Source: Conus ventricosus
Taxonomy: Eukaryota; Mollusca; Gastropoda; Neogastropoda; Conidae
Direction: 5' to 3'
Length of the DNA stretch: 64,000 nt
Assembly (NCBI GenBank): GCA_018398815.1
Contig: CM031609.1
Span: 35,218,472 to 35,282,471, forward strand
Both the position numbers and the translations under genes were made by a program. The notes below the pieces were generated by a model, which saw only the letters and a list, made by a program, of their open reading frames with translations, searched no databases and had not been told where the DNA came from. This document shows, piece after piece, positions 30,272 to 43,689 of this stretch. Position 1 is the first letter of the stretch; each line of letters starts with the position of its first letter.

Positions 30272-32078
30272 CACCGATCGGCGGTACTAAATCAGCCGTC
30301 CATGTGTTTGGAATAATGGTAGTTTAGAAATAGAGAGCGTGTGCGCGTGTGCATATGTGTATATGTGTGTGTGCGAGTGTGCGTGTGTAAGATTGGGGTT
30401 TTGGTTAAGGTGGAAGGTTAGGCTAGGTAGGGTGCTGGGGAAATAAGATACACAATATTCTTGAGTTCCAATCTTGACTTGTTGAAGGGATGGAAGCGGG
30501 AGGTTGGTTTCATTCCCGATTGTTACCCTTTTGTTACTTGGGTTCTACACTATCGAAGGCGGGGCAGGATATCGGCTGTTGTGTTGTCAAGTCTGTGAGT
30601 TGTTGTGGTAAATTGTCGTGCTGTTGCACGAGCAACAACTAGTCCGTTGGTCCGGCGTGTCAGCTCTGCGGAGGGATACGCTGCTCTGACCAATCGCTGT
30701 TTTGTGTTGTGAGTAGAGTTCGCTTGATTCCGACCAGGTCGGAATGCGTTGGGGTAGCTTCACTTCGGTCCCTGGTGTTCGTCGGAGTGGACGCGCCTTG
30801 TAGTTGCGGCGGCAGCGCCGTTAGTCGAGCTGAGTGACTTCGAGTCATAGTCAGTGCCAGGTCCTCGTCGGGTCTGGTGTGCCCTTGGCCTGTGCCGGGT
30901 TCTGTGTCGTCTCTGTTGGCAGCCACGTCAGCCAGTTGCAGAACTGGTGTGGTTGAACGTCTGTCTGTCCAGTTGTGTTAGCAGGTATCCTGTTTCCGTC
31001 CTGAGGCTGGGGCCAGACCACCGCAGTCTGCTGCCGCGTGCCGGCAGGTGAGCGGCGGTGTCCAGTTGTCTGCTGCTTTCCCGGGAGAGGGAGACCATCC
31101 AGGCCGTCGGCCGTCTATGAGGCGGCTATCTTTCTGCTGCCGGGGTTCTTCCGGGGGTTCTCCAGCCACCTGTTGCTCTACCCTGTTCGGCGTCCTGTGA
31201 GAGGGCGCTGCACCAGACCTTCCCTCACCCTCAGGGTCCGGCGGGGCCGTCAGAAGAGGAGGCGTCCTTCGAGCCCCGGACTCGTCGAGAGGGCGTCTGG
31301 TGTGTGTGGTGCGCTAGGTGTCGTGCCCAGCGTGGGGGAGGAGTCAGACCGTGAGGAGTCACGGTCGCCGCCGGGGCGTAGAGTCTTCGGGGAGTTGGAC
31401 TGTGGGAGGCCACGGTCAGCGCTGAGGTGCAGAGTCTTCCGGGGAGGTGTCAGCCGTGAGGGGCCAAGTACCACGCCGAGGACTGGAGCTCTCCGGGCCG
31501 GGATGGGTTGTCCCATGGTCGTAGTATAAAGGGTATAGTGTTAGGCAGTAGGGTTAAGTGTGTAGTGTTAGGTAGTAGAGTTAAGGGTGTTAGTTACTGC
31601 CTCCTTTTGGGACGTAGTGGCCAGCACAGTGTAGGGTACTTGTCGTTGCCTCCCTTAGGGACGCAGTGACCAGTGCGGTAGTAGTCCCGGGTCAAAAGAG
31701 AAGGGTGGGTCCTGGGGAGAGGTATGGGTGGTAGTAGTTTAGATATTAGAGTCCCTTGGGTTTGTCCTTGTCCCTATTAGTTAGCCACCACGTGTGCGGG
31801 CTATCTCTGCGTCCTTAGGTCGCAGTGATATACCGCAACTGGTGCTTTAATATAGATTAGAGTTCTCAGGGTCGTATCAGGGTAGTGTGGGTCAGTGAAG
31901 AAGTGAGATACCGGTGTGTGACTGTAGATGGACGTGAGTGGTGGCGCCATGGTATGTTTGTGTGTGTGAAATAAAGAGATGCGCGTGACTGTAAAGCTGT
32001 GTTAGTGTGCTGTGTTGTCTGCTCTAGTGTGTTATAGGTGTGGGTAGGGGTGGTGGGGCCGTCCGGCTTAGCGACCGT

Positions 32079-32082
<4 letters not shown>
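30269..32082 (+). mobile_element. Probable solo LTR (or short TIR element), 1.8 kb, inserted in a (TA)n tract
   Basis: The element begins TGTCACCGATCG and ends CGACCGTGACA, so it has TG...CA ends with 6-bp inverted tips TGTCAC/GTGACA. TATAT flanks both sides, compatible with a short target duplication, although the TA tract makes this weak. It is GC-richer than the surroundings, has a TATAAAGGG box (31525) and an AATAAA signal (31969) in LTR-like order, and encodes no recognisable protein. The frames within 31038-31529 are Arg/Pro-rich GC artefacts. A non-autonomous DNA transposon is the alternative. Confidence 0.5.
31525..31533 (+). promoter_or_regulatory. TATA box candidate of the LTR-like element
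   Basis: TATAAAGGG, 444 bases before the AATAAA at 31969. Confidence 0.4.
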
Positions 32083-32154
<72 letters not shown>

Positions 32155-32174
32155 TGTGTGTGTGTGTGTGTGTG
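32083..32174. repeat. (TA)n-(TG)n tract, right flank of the LTR-like insertion
   Basis: TA units with one interruption (32083-32152) followed by TG units to 32174. Confidence 0.95.
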
Positions 32175-32189
32175 AAAAAAAATTTTTAA

Positions 32190-32637
32190 ATGAAGTTAAA
32201 AATATTTTTAACAGATGTTGCTCCCCAAGGGGTTGAGCACCTTCATATTTTTAAGGACACTTTTATTTTGTTCATAATACTACGGTATTGCACACCAGCC
32301 TTTTCTGGGATAGCATTCTTCTTAAAACAGAAAAGGCAGAGGAGTCAAATTACCACTTTCCGCGGTCACTGAGGAGAAACAATCAGGTTTCGAAATATCG
32401 GTATCTGACCAGGAGTTATATGTTAGTGAATTTCCTCCCCATTGGAGATTGTCTCCACCTTGGAGACTATAAGCTTGCTGAAGGCTCATTTTGAGAAGCA
32501 TTTATTTTATTTTTCCCCATTCACCTACTCAAGCACATACTGTTCGTTAGGCAGAATTATCTACCACTGCAGATATGAAAACTTTTCTCCCCCTATTTCT
32601 TCAATCTAAGACATAAGAGCAAGCTTTGTTTATAATT

Positions 32638-32640
<3 letters not shown>
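32190..32640. repeat. Single copy of the 633-bp dispersed repeat family, partial
   Basis: From about 32285 to 32640 it matches the tandem units at 38.9-40.4 kb, including GTATTGCACACCAGCCTTTT, TTTCGAAATATCGGTAT and CTAAGACATAAGAGCAAGC. It ends at a (TA)n tract, at the point where one tandem unit also carries a short TA stretch (40341-40358). Confidence 0.8.
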
Positions 32641-33573
<933 letters not shown>

Positions 33574-33574
<1 letters not shown>

Positions 33575-34728
33575 TGTTTTTACATGTAGATGCACACACC
33601 CACACCCACTGTCTTGCACCACCACCATCACACCACCCCACATCCACACACGCATGTGTCTGATCAAGTCAGCATATATTATAGTAACAGTTTATAGTGT
33701 AGAAGTGTATAGTGTCATTTATTTGAAAACTCTTTGGGCTTGTTGACAAGACTGTTTCGTGCTCTATGTGTTCTGGAACTGGAAAACCGAAACGTAGCAA
33801 TTCGTAATATTTTGAAAGAGGATGACTATGATTATTCACAATCCTTGTGGCCTTCACTCTCACACAACGCTCATACAGTTCAGTTAGATTTATTTACCTG
33901 TGTCACATTCACCATCTTTTTACGCATATTCACCAATCTGTTTTAATACATTCTTATTTCTAAAACGAAAAATAAAACGTAAAAATGATTGAATTAAACA
34001 GTGATTAAAAACCTTCAAGGATCTATGAATCAATGTGGTTGTTCCGTAGTTTTTGTAGAAAATATATCCGTGACTGGCACTTTCTGTTAACATGAATCGT
34101 ACTGGATATAAAGCTGAAGATTTTTTTTCTGAACTTTGTTCATTTGGTGTGGAAAAAGATAGAATTTTCATAACTTATCATTTCCTCCCACTTCTCTTGA
34201 TAGATTGTCCCAAACAGCTGAAAGAATATCTCTGTTGGCATGATTAAGGTCATTTTTTGTGCAAATGAATTATCTCAACCTTAGGGCAGCAACCAGTTTC
34301 TCGTCGACAATGTTGGGAAGAAAGATAAAAAGTGTATAAAAAAAAAATCAGAGGATAAGTTTGGTCCCTTCATTCAGACGACCGGGAAAGTGCGGTTTGC
34401 ACGACCGGTAAAATCACGGCTCTAACCACACGGGTCGGGCCGGGTGCACTATGAACAGTTTTGACCATCACTAGTAAGCTGGAATAGAGAAGAACCGCAG
34501 CAGGGTTTTTTTTTTTCTCCTGGATGGATGGCGCACAGCTGTGCTTTGCATGGCCGGGTCCGGGTCCACTATGCACACAGCCTACTGTGAAAATCAGATC
34601 ATATTTAGTATAACCACTAGTTCATCATAACCAGAAAACTGAAATCACTCTACGTTGCATTATGCATATGTCGCTCCTACCCTGGGTAAAAATCCCTACG
34701 GTCTCAGCTGAAACCATACAGTCGAATT
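33574..34728. other. Intron sequence without a supported gene
   Basis: No domain is recognisable on either strand. At 34380-34580 two related GGGT(G/C)CACTATG(A/C)ACA blocks about 130 bases apart may mark an old short repeat. Confidence 0.5.
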
Positions 34729-35142
34729 TCATCCACAGAAAGGATGCGTTTCTGAGGGTGTTGCTGCACATTTCTGATCAACGCTGCAGGTGCCTGCATT
34801 TCTCTGGCCTGATTGACGCCAGAATACATTATCAAAGTAGGCGTAGCATACAGCCCAATCAAAGAATGTCAGACCGAAATGGAACTCCACAATATCAACT
34901 TCGTCATCCTCATTCTCATCGATGAACATCCAAAAGCACCAAATTCTGTGACCCTTCATACCCTGGTCTTGTGGTGGTCTCATTTTGACTTCCTCTCCAC
35001 ATCTGTACCCTTTGAGAGTTCGAGTTAAGATCGGGATTATCGACGAGTTTTGGACACGTCTGGAAGCCCCCCCCCCCCCCCCCCCCTCCCCGTCCCTCCC
35101 TGGAGAGGGGCATTCGCTCGCACTAGCTCCACAACTGAGCAA
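34729..35142 (-). other. Open minus-strand frame of 137 codons, unrecognised
   Basis: The frame starts within the complement of a C20 run (35067-35086), so the first third (Gly-rich) is an artefact. The remainder, with WMFIDENEDDEVDIVEF- and FDWAVCYAYFDNVFWR-like stretches, has mixed composition but no domain I know. It may be a fragment of a mobile element. Confidence 0.15.
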
Positions 35143-35439
35143 TTATTGTCGTTTGTTGGGAGTTCATTAAGTACTGTCTTATGTATGTTGGATCAGGAAA
35201 GTCGCCATTGTATAACACTTAAGTGGGTTCCAAAGTAGGTGACTGCTGGCGGATTTTGACACGAGCGTGAAAAACAGAACAGAATTACTCTGCATTCAAA
35301 GGAAGGAACAAACAAATTACAAAACAAACACAACACGTATCCACCTGTTTGGACTTCTACAGGTAAGGAAAGCCTGCAGAGGAGACAATGTGGGTAAAAA
35401 CAAGAATAATACTATTCATTCGTTAGAGAAAATACATTT

Positions 35440-35547
35440 CTACTACTACAACTACTACCACTTCTACGTCTACTACATCCACCACCACCACCACCACCAC
35501 CACCACCACCACTACTGCTACTACTACTACTGCTACTACTGCTGCTG

Positions 35548-35596
<49 letters not shown>

Positions 35597-35646
35597 AACC
35601 ATCACCACCACCACCACTATTGCTACTACTATCACTACTTCTACTG
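35440..35646. repeat. (CTA)n/(CAC)n trinucleotide repeat
   Basis: About 200 bases of imperfect CTA, CAC and CTG units. It opens repeat-only frames in all directions. Confidence 0.97.
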
Positions 35647-36579
35647 ACAATAATAATGATAGTCATAATTATGAAGAAAATGATAATATTAACTTCCACA
35701 CGGTCTACTCCTTGTCGTGGTGTGGGAGCTTGTGTACCTCTACGACCCAGAGAGCTATGCCAGTGGGAACTGTATGCTCCTGGTAGGGCCACCCAAGCTG
35801 GACAGGTCGAAGGGTAGAGGTCAGACTAATGTAGACCAACTCACCCGGAGGTTAAACAGGTTTGCGTAGGGCTAACACCCCTTCTTGGGCAGATGGGGCT
35901 CATTAGTCTGGGAAGACAGCCCATCTAAGAGAAGGAAAACTCTGATCTCAAACCTCCGCTGCCTTGCAGCTATACCCACTCTTAGGAAAGGCTTCGGGAG
36001 TCAACCCTGAGTCGGAGTCCCCAAGGCAGTCCGAGGCTGTATACAGCAATGTTCTGGCAACTCCTGCAAAGGCACTGGAACCATGTGTATCGGCGTTTGC
36101 CTTTCCAATGGACCATTCCAGCGACGTGGAGAGGGGGGGGGGGGGGGGGGGTCTGCTGCATGGGTAACAGCTTGCCCTCCATACTTACTTACCCAGGCTT
36201 TGCGCTCTGGAGAGGTCACTCCAGCTTCGCTTTGCAGCGTCGACAAAACACGGGAAGTAGCAGTCTACCGGTTATAAGTCTGCATACTCAATTGGCGTAG
36301 AGTCAGACGCCAGGGGATGCTTCCGACGGTGGGAGAGGTCATCGCATCTCACTGGGCAGCTACCGCCCGCCTTAAGCTGGGCAGTCCCCAGCCAGTAAGG
36401 TGCTGCCCCGCCACGGTCCGTTAGCCTCACTGGGTGCGTGGGGTTCAGGGTGAAAACCGACAAGCGGATCGATAACTGTGCACCAGGCAACAGAAAAATG
36501 AAAACTTCCGCCCTGAAATTGGATACGTGGAACGTAAGGACAATGACACCAGGCTTTTCTGACGACCTGCAGGAAGTAA

Positions 36580-36903
36580 TAATGAATACTTACATAGCGC
36601 CTATTCTCGGCTAGAGACCAAGCTCTAAGCGCTTTACAATCAACACTCTTTTACACAACGGGCTGCCTACCAGGGTAGTGTCGACTAAAGAGCTGCCAGC
36701 CGGCGCTTCATTCAGTCGTTTCCCGTGTCATCCAGTCAGTATCGTTCAATATCGATCACTCATTTTCCTTACTTCCTTCATTCTTTCTATTTCTCACGCA
36801 GGGTGTAACGTGCCATCCATACCAACGGCCAAACTGGCCTACTCTTCCGAAAGTTGGTGATGGGATTTTACGTGTGTGCAAGATGTTATGCGTGCGTTCA
36901 CAC
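36580..36903. mobile_element. Short non-coding insertion (SINE/MITE-like) with AAGTAA target duplication
   Basis: The LINE-C sequence before (GGAAGTAA, ending 36579) and after (CAAGTAAACGATG, from 36904) shares AAGTAA, and removing the insert restores the LINE frame. The insert begins TAATGAATACTTACATAGCG and contains CTCTAAGCGCTTTACAAT, a pattern I recall from abundant molluscan short repeats. It has no poly-A tail and no clear TIR. Confidence 0.7.
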
Positions 36904-37372
36904 AAGTAAACGATGTTCGCAAGACAGCCGTCATCGACAGAGAACTGAGCAGACTGCAGATGGACATTGTCGCCCTTCAAGAAACCAGGCTCCCAGAAAC
37001 AGGATCTGTGAGGGAGAGAGACTTCACCCTGTTCTGGCAGGGCAAACCATCAGACGAGGTCAGAGAACACGGCGTGGGATTTGCAGTTAGAAACAGATTA
37101 TTGGAGTCCATAACCCCACCAGTAGAAAGAACAGAACGAATCCTGTCTCTCCGACTTCAAACATTATTGGGACCAGTCAGTCTAATTAGTGCCTACGCAC
37201 CAACTTTGGCATCCATATCAGAAGCAAAAGACATGTTTTATGACGACCTCAGTGCTGCTATAAGGAGAATTCCTGACAGAGAATTACTGTTCATCGCAGG
37301 CGATTTCAACGCCAGAGTAGGTGTGAATCACAACTCCTGGCCCACCTGCTTGGTCAGTTTGGCACTGGGAAA

Positions 37373-38794
37373 ATGAACGAGAATGGCCAGCGCCTGCTAG
37401 AGCTCTGCTGTCATCATGGGTTGTGCGTCAGTAACACCTTCTTCAACACGAAGCCTCAGCATCGAGTCTCCTGGAGACACCCGCGATCCAAACACTGGCA
37501 TCAGCTCGATCTGATCCTCACCAGACGTGTCAACCTTTCCAACATCAAGATCACTCGCAGCTACCAGAGCGCAGATTATGACACTGACCACTCTTTGGTG
37601 TGCAGCAAAGTGAAGCTCCGCACGAAGAGACTGCACAGTACGAGAAAGGAGGGCCGGCCTCGCATCGACACCAGCAAAACACGCAATCAAAGAAAAGTGG
37701 AGGAGTTCGCACGCGTGTTGGAGGATTCTCTCCCTGGCCCACCCATTGCAAATGTCCAAGACCGATGGGAACACTTCATAGATGCTGTCTACAACGCTGC
37801 CATGTCCACCTTTGGCAAAACGACCAGTAAGTCAGCTGATTGGTTCGAAGCCCATTTAGAAGAAATGACACCAGTCATCGAGGCCAAGAGAAACGCCCTG
37901 ACAGCATACAAAACCAGTCCCAGTGAGCAGAACCTCCAGGTTCTCCGTGCTGCTCGCAGCAAAGTTCAACAGTGTGCTAGGCAATGCGCCAACGATTATT
38001 GGCTTCAGCTCTGCTCCCAGATTCAGATCGCAGCTGACACAGGCAACATTAAGGCGATGTATGACGGCATCAAGCAGGCATTGGGCCCAACGCAAAAGAA
38101 AACTGCCCCTTTGAAATCAGCTACAGGGGAGGTGATTCAGGACAGTGAGCAACAGATGGAGCACTGGGTAGAACACTACACTGAGCTATATGCAAGGGAA
38201 AATGTAGTCACAGAAGACGCCCTGAATGCCATAGAGCGCCTACCAGAGCTGGAAGAGCTTGTCAGAGAACCAACCATAGACGAATTGAACGAACCCCTGG
38301 ACTCCCTTGCCTCTGGCAAGGCACCAGGGAAAGACGGTATTCCCGCCAAAGTACTGAAGTGCTGTAAAGAGACACTCATCACCGAGTTTCATGAAATCCT
38401 CTGCCTCTGTTGGAGTGAAGGCGAAGTACCACAAGATATGAGGGATGCTAACGTCGTCACACTGTACAAAAACAAAGGCGACAGAAGCAATTGCAATAAT
38501 TATTGCGGCATATCCCTCCTCAGTATCGTTGGGAAAGTCTTTGCACGAGTAGTACTGAAGAGGCTCACAAAGATCCAGATCTACAGAGCCTGCGTCGTGA
38601 GCACCCTCCTGTATGGCAGCGAGTTTTGGACTTTGCGTGCCCGACAAGAGCGAAAGCTCAATGCTTTTCATATGCGTAGCCTCCGACGCATTCTGAACAT
38701 CACCTGGCAGGACAAGGTCCCAAACAACACTGTCCTGGAAAGACCCGGATGCACCAACATGTACACGCTGCTGAAACAGAGACGTATGTGCTGA
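37373..38794 (+). CDS. LINE-C internal-deletion ORF, 473 codons
   Basis: The longest clean mobile-element frame in the window. It holds the end of the endonuclease, the linker, the first RT blocks (GKAPGKDGIPAKVLK, DANVVTLYKNKGDRS) and, directly fused, the post-RT region (STLLYGSEFWTLRARQERKL, SLRRILNITWQDKVPN). About 200 or more residues including the DD catalytic motif are absent at the 38570 junction, yet the frame is preserved. Such a protein cannot copy RNA. Codon use and GC content are higher than in LINE-A. Confidence 0.8.
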   Translation: MNENGQRLLELCCHHGLCVSNTFFNTKPQHRVSWRHPRSKHWHQLDLILTRRVNLSNIKITRSYQSADYDTDHSLVCSKVKLRTKRLHSTRKEGRPRIDTSKTRNQRKVEEFARVLEDSLPGPPIANVQDRWEHFIDAVYNAAMSTFGKTTSKSADWFEAHLEEMTPVIEAKRNALTAYKTSPSEQNLQVLRAARSKVQQCARQCANDYWLQLCSQIQIAADTGNIKAMYDGIKQALGPTQKKTAPLKSATGEVIQDSEQQMEHWVEHYTELYARENVVTEDALNAIERLPELEELVREPTIDELNEPLDSLASGKAPGKDGIPAKVLKCCKETLITEFHEILCLCWSEGEVPQDMRDANVVTLYKNKGDRSNCNNYCGISLLSIVGKVFARVVLKRLTKIQIYRACVVSTLLYGSEFWTLRARQERKLNAFHMRSLRRILNITWQDKVPNNTVLERPGCTNMYTLLKQRRMC

Positions 38795-38910
38795 CTTGGC
38801 CATGTCGTGCACATGGACAACGGACGGATCCCTAAAGACCTCCTCTATGGAGAACTTGTGCAGGGAAAACGTCCCACAGGCAGACCACAGCTGCGATTCA
38901 AAGACGTGTG

Positions 38911-40440
38911 CTGAAGGCTCATTTTGAGAAGCATTTATTTTATTTTTCCCCATTCACCCACTCAAGCACATACTGTTAGTTAGGCAGAATTATCTACCAC
39001 TGCAGATATGAATGCTTGTTTCCCCCTATTTCTTCAATCTAAGACATAAGAGCAAGCTTTGTTTATAATTCAAAATTTCTTGCAGTCATTGCAACACCAA
39101 GCTGTTCTGTAAGTTGCTGGAATAGTGCTCGGTACTTATCCTTGGAATTTATTAGTTTGTTGTATTTTAGTCCCTTGCGGATTCATTCCAAGAACTGGCC
39201 CTCAGCACTTGTGTCTTAAGAGGTTATCTTTTTATATTTTCTACTTTTCACAAGAAAATGTAGCTTGTTTTGCTCTTTCATGATTTTCGTTTGCTTCTTA
39301 GGTGGCACCTTTGGTTGGTTTTTTGAAAACTCAACAAACATACTACAGTATTGCACACCAGCCTTTTCTGCGATTGCATTCTTCTTAAAACTGAAAAGGC
39401 AGAGGAGTCAAATTACCACTTTCCGCGGTCACTGAGGAGAAACCACCAAGTTTCGAAATATCGGTATATGACCAGGAGTTAAATGTTAGTGAGTTTCCCT
39501 CCCTATTGGAGGATGTCTCTCCCCTTTGGAGAAAATAAGCTTGCTGAAGGTTCATTTTGATAAGCATTTATTTTATTTTTTCCCCATCCACCCACTCAAG
39601 CACATACTGTTAGTTAGGCAGAATCATCTGCCACTGCAGGTATGAATGCGTATCTCCCCCTATTTCTTCAATCTAAGACATAAGAGCAAGCTTTGTTTAT
39701 AATTCAATATTTCTTGCAGTCATTGCAACACCAAGCTGCTCTGTAAGTTGCTGGAACGGTGCTCGGTACTTATCCTTGGAATTTATCAGTTTGTTGTATT
39801 TTAGTCCCTTGCGGATTCATTCCAAGAACTGGCCCTCAGCACTTGTGTCTTAGAGGATATCTTTTTATATTTTCTACTTTTCACAAGAAAATGTAGCTTG
39901 TTTTGCTCTTTTATGATTTTCTTTTGCTTCTTAGATGGCACCTTTGGTTGGTTTTTTGAAAACTCAACAAACATACTACAGTATTGCACACCAGCCTTTT
40001 CTGCGATTGCATTCTTCTTAAAACTGAAAAGGCAGAGGAGTCAAATTACCACTTTCCGCGGTCACTGAGGAGAAACCACCAAGTTTCGAAATATCGGTAT
40101 ATGACCAGGAGTTATATGTTAGTGAGTTTCCCTCCCTATTGGAGGATGTCTCTCCCCTTTGGAGAATATAAGCTTGCTGAAGGTTCATTTTGATAAGCAT
40201 TTATTTTATTTTTTCCCCATCCACCCACTCAAGCACATACTGTTAGTTAGGCAGAATCATCTGCCACTGCAGGTATGAATGCGTATCTCCCCCTATTTCT
40301 TCAATCTAAGACATAAGAGCAAGCTTTGTTTATAGTTCAATATATATATATATAACTCAATATTTCTTGCAGTCATTGCAACACCAAGCTGCTCTGTAAG
40401 TTGCTGGAACGGTGCTCGGTACTTATCCTTGGAATTTATT
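38911..40440. repeat. 633-bp tandem repeat, about 2.4 units
   Basis: The segment with TGGCACCTTTGGTTGG recurs at 39303 and 39936 (period 633). Landmarks CCGCGGTCACTGAGGAGAAA, CAGTCATTGCAACACCAAGC and TTTTTATATTTTCTACTTTT recur in order. The first unit is partial and begins at the 3' breakpoint of LINE-C. The last stops at TTTGTTGTTG and a (TA)n-(GA)n tract. A related partial copy lies at 32285-32640. No coding frame is conserved. Confidence 0.9.
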
Positions 40441-40462
40441 AGTTTGTTGTTGTTGTTGTTGT

Positions 40463-40559
<97 letters not shown>

Positions 40560-40564
40560 AGAAG
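40441..40564. repeat. (TTG)n-(TA)n-(GA)n compound microsatellite
   Basis: TTG units, about 18 TA units and about 28 GA units in direct succession. Confidence 0.97.
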
Positions 40565-41050
40565 AAAGAGAGAAAAAACGAAAAGGTGATCTTCAAACTG
40601 GTATCAGCATCAGACGCTATCACAAAAGTCATCAAGATCAAGCATTTCTTTTTCCTAGAGCTTCTACGACATACTTTGCAAACACACGTATACCATTACC
40701 ATCGTCAGTGGATAACAAATCACCCAAATTATAACATTTTTCAACGATGATCTAGAACAATACTTCGACCTAATGTCTCGTGTTCTTTACAATGAAACGC
40801 TAAATGTTCATCTTCTCTCACTTCATTTGTACACATCATAAAAAAACCACCCTTGTACAGTACTGTCCGAGTCGAACCACTTCTTGTTGGCTCTCAGACC
40901 TCGAGTTCTACTTCAGAATCTAACCAGTGAGCCCCTATGCCATTTATAGGTAGGTAACTATACTTTAGAATTTTTCTGTCTGTTTAATATTTTTAAAGTA
41001 ATGGAACCAAGAGTACTTTGCGCCCTCTTCCATCTTAGAATGCCAGTGTG
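40565..41050. other. Intron sequence, nothing recognised
   Basis: No frame, repeat family or RNA feature is supportable here. Confidence 0.5.
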
Positions 41051-42172
<1,122 letters not shown>

Positions 42173-42410
42173 GTATTGCTATTATCCACAAAAAGTGAAA
42201 ACACGAAAAGAAGTTTTGCAATTTACCTCTATAATCATTTCAACGTATCAGAGCCTTTTCTCTATATGGGTGAGCGGAGATGTTTGTACATTTTACATAG
42301 TATTGGTGAACTAATCATTTTGTTTTTGATGTTCTTACTGTTGTTTACATCACATAGATTTGACCCCTTCAGATGGGGCCTTGGCCTTTTTGAATAAATC
42401 ATTCATTCAC
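42173..42410 (+). mobile_element. LINE-A 3' end fragment
   Basis: The first 200 bases resemble the C-terminal end of the LINE-A protein (FAIYLYNHF block), followed by a 3' end with CCCCTTCAGATGGGGCCTTG, GGCCTTTTTGAATAAA and ATTCATTCACT. The same 3' pattern ends other LINE-A copies (61925, 44130, 51030, 55760). The copy is 5'-truncated exactly at a (CT)n tract and followed by T-rich sequence. Confidence 0.65.
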
Positions 42411-42729
42411 TCTTTTTTTTTTTCCCTTTTTTTTTTTTCTTCATTTGAACAAGGTTTGCACACAAATGTGTCATCATTCTTACTATATATTGGGTTGAAC
42501 ATGTAACATATACACAATGTCAATATTTAGTACAGTACTTAATAATAGGCTTTATTTAAACTTAGTTCTCTTGTTAACCATACAGACTTGCTCAGCATTT
42601 CATTAGATTATAGTCATTTTATATAATAGTTAATAGCAAATAAAAGGCAGAACTTTAGTAAGCTGTCCATATACCGTTATGAATATATAATTGGACAAGC
42701 GTAAATTTATTCACTCTTTATTCATTCAT

Positions 42730-42730
<1 letters not shown>

Positions 42731-42806
<76 letters not shown>
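42731..42806. repeat. (CT)n microsatellite
   Basis: It is preceded by TTATTCACTCTTTATTCATT, similar to the last bases of LINE-A 3' ends, so it may be another LINE-A tail. Confidence 0.9.
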
Positions 42807-42809
<3 letters not shown>

Positions 42810-43190
42810 CGCGTGTAGGTATGTTTGATTATGTGATTGTGTGTGCCGCTGTGCATGGTTTGATTGTGTGATTGTGTATGCATTTGTGCGTGTGGATGTG
42901 GATATGTTTAATTTCCAAAACCTTTTTTTTTGTAAATGTGAGCTTTATTCAGGTGGAAGGGGGATAGGTATGACTATAGTGAGTGGTGGGGGCGGGGGGA
43001 AGAGGTGGATGGAGAGAGAAAGTGAAGGTTGGAGGGGGGGGGGATGGAGGGGGGTTGATTTGTAGGCGTGATTTTCTAAAACACTCTCACGCACACGCAT
43101 GCGAATACACGCCCCCAGGAACCATACATTCACATGTACCAATTTTGTTCTTTATGTTTTCTATCTCCGTTCAGTAACTGTTTTCGTCAG

Positions 43191-43417
43191 GTAGACATTG
43201 GAGGGAGATGCTACATTTACAAGAAAGTAAAGAATGTCCACCTACAGCATGCGGAAAAAGTGTGCCAAAGATGCGGAGCTTCTCTGGCCAGCTGGGAGAC
43301 TAGCCAGGAGATGGAGGACTTCAGGAAAGTCTGGGAAAAGAACCCTCATCCGACACGTGTCTGGACTGGTTTGAAAACAACAGCGTTTGGCAGACCAGAA
43401 GCACTTTTAAACTCTAT
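43191..43417 (+). CDS. Host exon: N-terminal half of a C-type lectin domain
   Basis: The acceptor TGTTTTCGTCAG and the donor AT/GTAATA border 227 bases. The exon enters in phase 0, matching the exon ending at 29504, and leaves in phase 2. It encodes GGRCYIYKKVKNVHLQHAEK, VCQRCGASLASWETSQEMED and VWTGLK, the usual first half of a C-type lectin fold (first Cys pair, A..C...GA.LAS...., W.GL). The second half lies in the exon at 52628. Ligand-binding residues cannot be judged from this half. Confidence 0.85.
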
Positions 43418-43569
43418 GTAATATTCTACCATTTTCGTCTTTGTATTACGTCCTTTTTTATGTGTTAAGGCTTTAATTTTGCCAACCTTAGCATTAAATA
43501 GGCAAAGAGAATTATATAATGCTTAGGGATTTTTAACTTTTGTTGAAAGTCCCTTTCCTTTGTCCAAAT

Positions 43570-43605
43570 CTCTGTCTGTCTGTCTGTCCGTCCGTCCGTC
43601 CGTCC

Positions 43606-43675
<70 letters not shown>

Positions 43676-43689
43676 CCCTCTCTCTCTTT
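43570..43689. repeat. (TCTG)n-(TCCG)n-(CT)n microsatellite
   Basis: Four TCTG and four TCCG units followed by about 36 CT units. Confidence 0.97.

Larger units (their letters stand above)
35700..38910 (+). mobile_element. RTE-like LINE (LINE-C) with SINE/MITE insertion and RT core deleted
   Basis: A GC-rich 5' region (35700-36497; motif GAGCTATGCCAGTGGGAACT) is followed by the endonuclease start LDTWNVRTMTPGFSDDLQE (36518). A 324-bp insertion interrupts it, then the endonuclease continues (MDIVALQETRL at 36960, FIAGDFNARVG at 37290). After one frame change near 37370 comes a 473-codon frame with HQLDLILTRR, SGKAPGKDGIPAKVLK and GISLLSIVGKVFARV. At 38570 this jumps in frame to the C-terminal YRACVVSTLLYGSEFW, so the catalytic palm motif is missing. 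The 3' end is cut at about 38910 by the 633-bp repeat. Confidence 0.85.

Noticed and set aside
31038..31529. 163-codon GC-rich frame
   Set aside because: It lies inside the LTR-like element. Arg/Pro-rich composition and opposing frames of similar length show it is a GC effect.
35267..35792. His/Tyr-rich and Ser/Gly-rich frames
   Set aside because: They are translations of the CTA/CAC trinucleotide repeat.
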